Position numbers and translations under genes: made by a program. A DNA stretch of 64,000 nucleotides from Polyangium sp. 15x6 (GTDB taxonomy: Bacteria; Myxococcota_A; Polyangia; Polyangiales; Polyangiaceae): positions 1 to 64,000 of the forward strand of contig NZ_JASBQE010000031.1 in the NCBI RefSeq assembly GCF_029960785.1, read 5' to 3'. Every line of letters begins with the position of its first letter. Position 1 is the first letter of the stretch. Shown here one piece after another: positions 39,317 through 46,355 of the stretch. The notes beneath the pieces were generated by a model, which saw only the letters and a program-made list of their open reading frames with translations, searched no databases and had not been told where the DNA came from.

Positions 39317-40266
39317 AGGCTGAGCAGCCGGCCGAGGCCGAGCTCGTAGATCCAGGGCACGGGCAGGTTGAAGCGACGCTTGCCGAGCTCGGCCGAGCTC
39401 TGCGGCTGGAACGTCACGGTGATGGTCGAGAACGCCGCGCGATCGCGGAGGAACTTCATGCGCCCTTCGAGCCGGTCGATGGTCTCGGCCACGCGCTCGA
39501 GCTCCTTCTCGATCTGGATCGACTCCTCGACCTTCGTCGCCTTCGCGAGGAGCTGCTCGAGCCGCTCGCGCACGGCGCGCGCGTTCTTCAGGCGGATCTC
39601 GGTGTCGTGGTACTCCTCGGTCACGTCCTCGACCTGCACGTCGCGCGAGAGCATGTCGCCGAGCTTCTCGATGCGCCGGATCGCCTCGTCGAAGCGGGCG
39701 GCCGGCACGCGGATCGTGATCGACTGATCGTTCCTCCGCGCGAGGAAGCCGCCGAGGCTCCGCGCGAGCGACTCGACCTCGCCGAGCGAGCTCTTCACCT
39801 CGTAGACGGCCATGTTCACGCGGGCCGTGTAGACGAGCATCGGCGCGCGCATGACGGCCACGGTGCCGTCGCCTTCGAGCTGCTTGCCGGTATTCTCCGC
39901 GCGCGGCTTTGTTTCACCCCCCACGGGCGACTCTTTCGCGGGCGCCTCGTCCTTCTTGCCCCCCGACGGCGGGGGCGGCGGGGGCGGCGGCGCCGCGGGG
40001 GCCGTGTTCGCCTCCGCCGCGCGCAGGCCCAGCGCGAGGCTGCCCGGCGTCGTGCTCGCGTACGAGATGCCATCCTCATCGCCGCCGCTGGCCGTGAGCG
40101 CCTCCCCCGCGCCTTCGACGGCGCCGGCGACCGTGATCTCCTCGGCCACGCTCGCGTCGGCCATGGATCGCGAAGGCGCGTACGACCGCGCTTGCGCGCC
40201 CGCGTAACAAGCCGGCAGGAGCCCGAGAATCACGCTGGAGAGCGCGAGGAGCACTTTCGGTCGCAT
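39313..40266 (-). CDS. DUF4349 lipoprotein
   Basis: A 317-residue protein with a lipoprotein signal (VILGLLPAC, Cys near residue 20), an Ala/Pro-rich linker and a DUF4349-like domain. That domain has VYTARVNMAVYEVKSSLGEV, SITIRVPAARFDEAIRRIEKLG, EYHDTEIRLKNARAVRERL and a coiled coil, then AFSTITVTFQ. Members usually end with a transmembrane helix; here the end (VPWIYELGLGRLL) is short and only mildly hydrophobic. Function unknown; probable envelope role. ATG 40266 gives a normal lipoprotein signal; an upstream start (40290) is less fitting. It is the first of four overlapping envelope genes. Confidence 0.8.
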   Translation of the reverse strand: MRPKVLLALSSVILGLLPACYAGAQARSYAPSRSMADASVAEEITVAGAVEGAGEALTASGGDEDGISYASTTPGSLALGLRAAEANTAPAAPPPPPPPPSGGKKDEAPAKESPVGGETKPRAENTGKQLEGDGTVAVMRAPMLVYTARVNMAVYEVKSSLGEVESLARSLGGFLARRNDQSITIRVPAARFDEAIRRIEKLGDMLSRDVQVEDVTEEYHDTEIRLKNARAVRERLEQLLAKATKVEESIQIEKELERVAETIDRLEGRMKFLRDRAAFSTITVTFQPQSSAELGKRRFNLPVPWIYELGLGRLLSL

Positions 40267-40351
40267 CGTTCGTCCTGGTCGAGGAGGCACCTTGGTGTGG
40301 CGACCAGCACGTTACATGCGCCCGCGTCGCGAGCGAAGGGGCTCGTTCGCC

Positions 40352-40924
40352 TCAGGGGCCGCGCGGCGCCCCGCCCGCGAGCTTCCGCGCCCGATCGATC
40401 TCGCGCGTCCAGTACGACACGCCCGCCAAGGTCCCCGCGCACGCCGAAGCGACGAGCATCCCTTCCACGAGATCAGGCGCCGTGATCGCCGTGACCACCG
40501 CGACGAACTGCACGCAGGTCGCGAGCTTGCCAGGCACGTTCGACCGCGCCCCCGCCCGCCGCGCCCCGCGGAACCTCGGGCTCACGAGCACCCACACGAG
40601 CAGCGGCGCCTCCAGGATCTCCCGCGAGAGCAAGGCCAGAGGCGCCCACACGGGCATACGCCGCGTGTAGAGCAAGGTGCCCACGACGGTCACCGCGAAG
40701 ACCTTGTCCGCGATCGGATCCACGACCGCGCCGACCGCCGTGAGTTGACCCCGGCGCCGCGCGAGCCAGCCGTCGAGCACGTCCGTCAGCGCGGCCGCGA
40801 ACAGCACGGCGAGCGCGGCCCGCACGTCGTCGACGACGAACGGGAAGACCGCCGCGAGCGGAAGGCGCAGCGCGCTGAGGACGTTCGGCAAGAGACCGAG
40901 ATCCGCGACACGGTACTGCGGCAT
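40352..40924 (-). CDS. CDP-alcohol phosphatidyltransferase family protein
   Basis: A 190-residue membrane enzyme carrying the full signature D-x2-DG-x2-AR-x8-G-x3-D-x3-D in DVLDGWLARRRG ... GAVVDPIADK (residues about 47-73). About five transmembrane helices surround it. Such enzymes displace CMP from CDP-diacylglycerol to make phospholipids such as phosphatidylglycerol phosphate (PgsA-like) or phosphatidylinositol-type lipids; the acceptor alcohol cannot be read here. ATG 40924 lies 19 bp from the universal stress protein gene on the same strand. Confidence 0.9.
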   Translation of the reverse strand: MPQYRVADLGLLPNVLSALRLPLAAVFPFVVDDVRAALAVLFAAALTDVLDGWLARRRGQLTAVGAVVDPIADKVFAVTVVGTLLYTRRMPVWAPLALLSREILEAPLLVWVLVSPRFRGARRAGARSNVPGKLATCVQFVAVVTAITAPDLVEGMLVASACAGTLAGVSYWTREIDRARKLAGGAPRGP

Positions 40925-40943
40925 GAAGGCCCCCCCGGGTCTT

Positions 40944-41375
40944 TCAGTCCGCCCGCACGGTCACCACGGGGACCGGGCTCTTCCGTACGATCTTCTCCGC
41001 CACGCTGCCGAGGATCAGGTGTGCGACGCCGGTGCGCCCGTGCGTGCCCATGACGATCATCGTGGCGCCGAGCTCTTCCGCCGCCGCGAGCACCTCCGTC
41101 GCGGGATCGCCCTCGCGCAGCACCGCGGCCACGCCTTCCTGCTTCGCGAGTTGATCCACCGCGCGTTGCGCCGCCGCGGCCACCTCCGTGTGGAAGCCGG
41201 GCAAGAGCGTCGGTTCGAGGCCCGGGTACGTGTAGACCGGGAGCTGGTAGGCGTGCACCAGCACGACCTCGGCTCCGAGGCGCGCGGCGAGATCCTTCGC
41301 CAGCGCGAGCGCCTTGGCCGAGGCGGCTTCGAAGTCGATGGGGACCAGCAGTTTCTCGTTCGCTCCCGTCGTCAT
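40944..41375 (-). CDS. Universal stress protein (UspA family)
   Basis: A 143-residue single-domain USP. It starts KLLVPIDFEAAS and has VVLVHAY; the ATP-binding pattern G-x2-G-x9-G-S is present in GTHGRTGVAHLILGSVAEKI, followed by the terminal strand VPVVTV, so it is probably of the ATP-binding subgroup. It is first in a short minus-strand run with the phosphatidyltransferase. ATG 41375 has AAGGAG about eight bases upstream. Confidence 0.93.
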   Translation of the reverse strand: MTTGANEKLLVPIDFEAASAKALALAKDLAARLGAEVVLVHAYQLPVYTYPGLEPTLLPGFHTEVAAAAQRAVDQLAKQEGVAAVLREGDPATEVLAAAEELGATMIVMGTHGRTGVAHLILGSVAEKIVRKSPVPVVTVRAD

Positions 41376-41573
41376 GAATGCTCCTTTTCCCTGGGGAGCG
41401 CAGGTTGCAAGCTCACCCCGAGCCGCGCAACCAGGGAGATCTCGCCCCTCGGCGGCACCTCCTTGCTCGGCCGCCGGGGCCTGCCCGAGGGACTTGCACG
41501 CGCCGAGCCAGGGCGGGGCGCGCTGCTGCTTTCTCGCGGCGCGGGGAGGCCTCGCGGTACGCTCGTCCTCGCC

Positions 41574-43310
41574 GTGAAGAGCTCGAACCTCCGCGCCACC
41601 GTCACCGTGCACGCCTACGCCGTGACCGTCGTGGACGACTCCCAGCGGGCCGGGGCCCCCCCGCACGAGAGCCAAAGCCCTCCTTCGGTGGTCGTCATGC
41701 CGACCATCGACGACGTCGTGGGCGGTGTCTACCGGCTGAAGCGCCTGCTCGGCGCCGGCATGTTCGGCAAGGTCTACGTCGCCCAGCGCGAGGACGTCCC
41801 CGAGCACCAGGTCGCGCTGAAGATCCTGCCGCGCTCGCACTTCGCCGGGCGCAACGTCGAGCGTGAGCTCGTCATGCTGGCGACGGTCGGCCACCCGAAC
41901 GTCGTCCAGATGAAGGACCACGGCACGACGCCCGAGTACGTGTGGCTCACGATGCCCGTCTACCGCGGCGAGACCCTCGCCGAGCGGCTCGAACGGGGTC
42001 CGCTCGGGCTGCGCGAGGCGCACGACGTTTTTCTGGCGATCGCCCGCGGCCTCGAAGCGCTGCACGGGGCTGGCCTTCGGCATCAGGACATCAAGCCGGA
42101 CAACATCTTCCTGGCCACGTTCGGCGGGCGCGTGCACCCGATCCTGCTCGACCTCGGCGTCGCGGCGGAGCGCGAGGGCACGTTCGTCGCGGGCACGGCG
42201 CTCTACGCCTCGCCCGAGCAGCTCGCCGCGATGAGGGGCAACCTCGCGGCTCTGCCCATCAGCGAGAAGATGGACACGTACTGCCTCGCCGCGACGCTCC
42301 TCGTCTCGCTCGTCGGCGAGGATCGGTACCCGGGTTCCACGGCGAACACGATGGACGACCTCGAACAGGCGCTCGAGGTCCGCGCGAAGCATCCGCTGCC
42401 CGACGGCACGCTCGCCGAGGTGCGGGGCGAGGCGCGCGAGCTCATCGATCGGGCGCTCGCGCGGTGGCTCGCGCACGATCCACGCGAACGTCCGACCATG
42501 AGCGAGCTCGCGGAGGAGCTCGACGTCCTGCTCGAACCGGAGCGCGAGATCGCCCGCGCCGAGGAGCGACAGCGCCAGAAGCAACGCGCCTCGCTCCAGG
42601 CCTTCCGCGTCTCGGCGGGCGCGCTCCTGCTGCTCGCCGCCGCCGGCGCCGTCGTCGCCTTCTCCAAGCGTGAAACCTTGAAGCTCGCGACGGAGCTCGA
42701 ACGCGCGCGGGCCGAAGGCGCGCGGCGGTTCGATCAGATCGAGATCTGCAACGCCTCCTACAAGACGGCGATGTCGGACGTCGACAAGTGCAAGGCGTCC
42801 GCGAGCAAGGACAAAAAACTCTTCGAGGAGCAGCTCGACGCGCAGATGAAGCTCTGCGAGTCGGGCAGCGAGCTCGATTGCGCCATCGAGATCAAGAAGG
42901 TCCGCGATCAGGGCGCCGCGCGCCTGCAGACCTGCGAGGAGACCGCCGAGAAGGCCGAGGCCGAGTGGAAGCGCCGCGAGGCCGAGTGGGACAAACAGCG
43001 CGTCGCCCTCAGTGGCGAACGCGACGAGCAGCGCACCCTCGCCGAAAAGAAGGCCGAGGAGCTGAAGAAGCTCACCGAGGAGCGGGATCGCGCTGTCGCC
43101 GAGCAGAAGGCGTGCAGCGACGAACGGGACAAACTCCGCGCCGAGGTGAAATCTTCCGGGGCAGGCGCGGCGAGCCCCGCGAGCTCCGCCTCCGTCTCGC
43201 CTTCGCCGGCCGTCACGTCGATCGCCTCGGTGGGACCGCCCCCTCCCCCTCCGCCGCCTCCAGCGCCTCCGCCGCCTCCACCTGCGCCGCCTGCGCCGCC
43301 TGCGCCGTAG
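41574..43310 (+). CDS. Ser/Thr protein kinase with non-canonical HQD/DLG motifs and coiled-coil extracytoplasmic part
   Basis: About 578 residues. The kinase domain (about 45-320) has LGAGMFGKVYVA, VALKIL with the lysine, HQDIKPDN in place of HRDxKxxN, and DLG in place of DFG, so the catalytic Asp, Lys and Asn remain but the arginine and the phenylalanine are changed. A transmembrane helix (ALLLLAAAGAVVAFS, about 346-362) leads to a helical region with six spaced cysteines and strongly charged coiled coil (about 370-520), then a Pro-rich tail. The start is uncertain: GTG 41574 or ATG 41697, neither with a clear ribosome binding site. Adjacent genes give no hint of the target. Confidence 0.85.
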   Translation: MKSSNLRATVTVHAYAVTVVDDSQRAGAPPHESQSPPSVVVMPTIDDVVGGVYRLKRLLGAGMFGKVYVAQREDVPEHQVALKILPRSHFAGRNVERELVMLATVGHPNVVQMKDHGTTPEYVWLTMPVYRGETLAERLERGPLGLREAHDVFLAIARGLEALHGAGLRHQDIKPDNIFLATFGGRVHPILLDLGVAAEREGTFVAGTALYASPEQLAAMRGNLAALPISEKMDTYCLAATLLVSLVGEDRYPGSTANTMDDLEQALEVRAKHPLPDGTLAEVRGEARELIDRALARWLAHDPRERPTMSELAEELDVLLEPEREIARAEERQRQKQRASLQAFRVSAGALLLLAAAGAVVAFSKRETLKLATELERARAEGARRFDQIEICNASYKTAMSDVDKCKASASKDKKLFEEQLDAQMKLCESGSELDCAIEIKKVRDQGAARLQTCEETAEKAEAEWKRREAEWDKQRVALSGERDEQRTLAEKKAEELKKLTEERDRAVAEQKACSDERDKLRAEVKSSGAGAASPASSASVSPSPAVTSIASVGPPPPPPPPPAPPPPPPAPPAPPAP

Positions 43311-43424
43311 CCACTCTCCCGCGGTCGATCCTCATCGACGACCCTTGCTCCCCCCACTAGCTTCTCCGCAGCGCGGCCCGCTTGTTCCACCGGCGCGGCC
43401 TTGCTATCCGTAGGAAAGCTTCCG

Positions 43425-44396
43425 ATGCGTAACATTTCGCGCCGTGAGATGATCGAGCGCCTCGCCGCCGTGGGGCTCGTGCTCGGCGGGGCCGGGGCCC
43501 TCGCGAAGATGCGCTTCGATCGCGGCTCGATCACCGAGGGCCCCTCGAAGGATCGGCCCCAGACGCGGGATTATCGGCTCAAGGACGCCCCGGCGGAGCT
43601 CCCGAAGCTCGTCATCGCGAAGAACGAGGCCGAGCCCGAGGCGCTCGTGCGCAAGGCGGTCGCCGCGCTCGGCGGCATGAACCGCTTCATCTCGCGCGGC
43701 GACATCGTCGTCGTGAAGCCGAACATCGGCTGGGATCGCACCCCCATCCACGCGGCGAACACGAACCCGCGCGTCGTCGCCGAGGTGGTCAAGCTCGCCT
43801 ACGACGCGGGCGCCAAGCGCGTCGTGGTCACGGACGCCTCGTGCAACGAGCCGAACCGCTGCTTCCAGCGCTCCGGCATCTGGAAGGCGGCGTACGACGT
43901 CGGCGCCGAGGTCGTGCTCCCCGCGGCGCATCGGTTCCGCGGCATGCGGCTCAAGGGCGAGGTCCTCGACGAGTGGCCCGTCTACACGCCGCTCATCAAC
44001 GCGGACAAGGTCATCAACGTCCCGATCGCCAAGCACCACAACCTCTCGAAGTACACGGCGGCGATGAAAAACTGGTACGGCTCGCTCGGCGGACGCAGAA
44101 ACCGGCTGCACCAGAACATCGACGTCTCCATCGCGGATCTCGCGACGTTCATGCAGCCGACGCTCACCATCGTCGACGCCTGGCGCGTCCTCGTGCGCAA
44201 CGGCCCGCAGGGCGGCAACATCGCCGACGCGAAGGAGATGCGCACGCTGCTCGCCTCGACGGATCAGGTCGCCGTCGACGCGTACGGCTGCCAGCTCGTC
44301 GGCCGCTCGCCCGAGGAGATCCCGTACCTGCGCATGGCCCACGAACGCGGGCTCGGCACGATGCACTGGAAAGACCTGCGCTGGGTGGAGGTCTGA
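43425..44396 (+). CDS. Tat-exported DUF362 family protein
   Basis: A 323-residue protein with a twin-arginine signal (ISRREMIERLAAVGLVLGG) at the N-terminus, so it is folded with a cofactor before export. The DUF362 domain is marked by DIVVVKPNIGWDR near residue 100, VVVTDASCNEPNR near 140, LINADKVINVPIAKHHNL near 195 and VAVDAYGCQLVGRSPEE near 290. DUF362 proteins often sit beside ferredoxin-like or Fe-S genes. Here the next gene, two bases after the stop, encodes an Fe-S membrane protein, so the two probably form one electron-transfer unit. AGGAAAG supports ATG 43425. Confidence 0.85.
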   Translation: MRNISRREMIERLAAVGLVLGGAGALAKMRFDRGSITEGPSKDRPQTRDYRLKDAPAELPKLVIAKNEAEPEALVRKAVAALGGMNRFISRGDIVVVKPNIGWDRTPIHAANTNPRVVAEVVKLAYDAGAKRVVVTDASCNEPNRCFQRSGIWKAAYDVGAEVVLPAAHRFRGMRLKGEVLDEWPVYTPLINADKVINVPIAKHHNLSKYTAAMKNWYGSLGGRRNRLHQNIDVSIADLATFMQPTLTIVDAWRVLVRNGPQGGNIADAKEMRTLLASTDQVAVDAYGCQLVGRSPEEIPYLRMAHERGLGTMHWKDLRWVEV

Positions 44397-44398
44397 CG

Positions 44399-46174
44399 AT
44401 GGCCGCTCCCGCTGTCGTCGGAACGGCCAAGGCGCCGCCTGCAAAACCCGCCAAGGTGAAAGGGCGCGCCGGCTCGGGCATCGAGGCGCGTTTGTCGATC
44501 CGCATCCTCGTCTGGGTGCGTCGCGTCTCGCAGGCCGGCTTCCTCGCGCTGTTTCTTTATTTCCTCTTCCAGACCGCGTTCCGCGGCTCGTTCGCGTCCG
44601 CCGAGACGGCGGTGCGCCTGCCCCTGCCCGTCGAGGCGTTCCTCCTCGCCGACCCGTTCGTCGCGGCGATGACGCTGCTCTCGACGCACACGGTCTACCG
44701 CGGGCTCGCCTGGTCCGTGGGGCTCCTCGGCGTCACGCTCGTCTTCGGCCGCGTCTTTTGCGGGTGGATCTGCCCGTTCGGCACGCTCCACCATTTCTTC
44801 GGCTGGATCTTCCCCTCCCGTTATTTGCGCGGCAACAAGCGCGTCGAATCGAACAAGACCGCGCCGCGCCAGCAGGTGAAGTATTACCTGCTCTACGCCT
44901 TCCTCGCGGCGAGCGTCGCCGGCAGCGCGATCGGCGGCCTCTTCGATCCGATCTGCGTCGCGGTCCGCGCGATCGGCCTCGCCGTCGTCCCGGCCCTCCA
45001 ATACATCACCGGCGTCGCCAGCATGGCCACGGGCCAGACCGGCATTCGCCCCGTGCAGGCCGCCGCCGACAGCGCCCAGGATTTCCTGGCGCAGACCGTC
45101 TGGCAATCGAAGCAGTTCTATTTCCACCAGACCTGGTTCATCGGGATCCTGCTCGTCGCGATCCTGTTCATGAACCGCGTGATCCCGCGGTTCTGGTGCC
45201 GCGTCCTCTGCCCGCTCGGCGCGTTCCTCGGCGTCTTCGCCCGCTTCGCGCTCTTCGGCATGGAGAAGGACCACGCGAAGTGCACCGATTGCAATCTCTG
45301 CCTCGTGCATTGCCAGGGCGCGGATTCGCCGCAGGGAGGCGTGAAGTGGCGCCAGGACGAGTGCCACATGTGCCTCAATTGCGAGAATGCCTGCCCGGAG
45401 GACGTGATCAAGTTCCGCTTCCTCCCGACCCGCAAGAGCACGATCTCGAAGCCGGACACGGGCCGCCGCACCGCCATTGCCTCGGCCGCGGCGGGCGCCG
45501 TGGTCATCCCGGCGATGCGCATCGCCGACGTCATCGACGCGAACTACGACCACCGCGTCATCCGGCCGCCGGGCTCGGTCGAGGAGCGCGAGTTCCTCGA
45601 GCGCTGCATCCGCTGCGCCGAATGCATGAAGGTTTGCCCGAACAACGCCCTGCACCCCGCGTTCTTCGAGGCCGGCGTCGAGGGCATCTGGACCCCGATC
45701 CTCATCCCGCGCATCGGCTATTGCGAGCACTCCTGCGTCCTCTGCGGCCAGGTTTGTCCCACCGGCGCAATCCAGAAGATCACCGAGGACCAGAAGCTCG
45801 GCATCAACCAGAAGGCCATCTCGATCGGCACCGCGTTCTACGACCAGGGCCGCTGCCTGCCCTGGGCCATGGCCACGCCGTGCATCGTTTGTGAAGAGTT
45901 CTGCCCCACCTCGCCCAAGGCCATCTGGGTCGAGGAGGTCGACATCCCGAAGCGCCTGCCCATGGCGGGCGAGGACGGCAAGGAGCCCGGGATGACCACC
46001 GTGCACGTGCAGCGCCCGCACGTCGACCCCTCGCTCTGCATCGGCTGTGGTGCCTGCGAAAAGGTCTGCCCTGTCCAGGACAAGCCCGCCGTCTACGTGA
46101 CGAACGTTGGCGAGACCCGCTCGAAGACGAACGTCATCCTGCTCGAAGACACGAACTACAACCGACCCGGCTGA
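44399..46174 (+). CDS. NapH/NapG-like fusion: polytopic 4Fe-4S membrane protein
   Basis: A 591-residue protein. The N-terminal half (about 35-290) has five or so transmembrane helices with CGWICPFG near residue 121 and CRVLCPLGAFLG near 270, as in NapH/RdxA/CcoG-type proteins. Next are cysteine clusters CTDCNLCLVHC (about 295) and CHMCLNCENACP (about 322). A second twin-arginine-like segment (TGRRTAIASAAAGAVVIP, about 350) is followed by a NapG-like ferredoxin part with clusters near 403, 442, 496 and CIGCGACEKVCP near 547. This looks like NapH and NapG joined in one chain. It should pass electrons from quinol across the membrane to a periplasmic acceptor. ATG 44399 lies two bases after the DUF362 gene. 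Confidence 0.88.
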   Translation: MAAPAVVGTAKAPPAKPAKVKGRAGSGIEARLSIRILVWVRRVSQAGFLALFLYFLFQTAFRGSFASAETAVRLPLPVEAFLLADPFVAAMTLLSTHTVYRGLAWSVGLLGVTLVFGRVFCGWICPFGTLHHFFGWIFPSRYLRGNKRVESNKTAPRQQVKYYLLYAFLAASVAGSAIGGLFDPICVAVRAIGLAVVPALQYITGVASMATGQTGIRPVQAAADSAQDFLAQTVWQSKQFYFHQTWFIGILLVAILFMNRVIPRFWCRVLCPLGAFLGVFARFALFGMEKDHAKCTDCNLCLVHCQGADSPQGGVKWRQDECHMCLNCENACPEDVIKFRFLPTRKSTISKPDTGRRTAIASAAAGAVVIPAMRIADVIDANYDHRVIRPPGSVEEREFLERCIRCAECMKVCPNNALHPAFFEAGVEGIWTPILIPRIGYCEHSCVLCGQVCPTGAIQKITEDQKLGINQKAISIGTAFYDQGRCLPWAMATPCIVCEEFCPTSPKAIWVEEVDIPKRLPMAGEDGKEPGMTTVHVQRPHVDPSLCIGCGACEKVCPVQDKPAVYVTNVGETRSKTNVILLEDTNYNRPG

Positions 46175-46355
46175 AGCGCCTTTCCGCGCGCCCGCCGAGC
46201 CGCCGTCCCCGGCGATGGACGCGGTCCAAACCTTCGACAAGCCCGTTCGACCGCGTCGTTCTCGAACGATTCCGCTTGTGTTAGGTTCGTGGTTCGTTCA
46301 GCAAACTAGCGGCGCTCACGTGAGCAAGTGGAGGGGAACAACGGGGCCAGCGTGG

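Noticed and set aside
46107-46355. Longer N-terminus for the multi-PAS histidine kinase
   Set aside because: The extra residues overlap the Fe-S gene end and a promoter-like AT-rich stretch and are Arg/Pro-rich; a later start seems better, though not proven.
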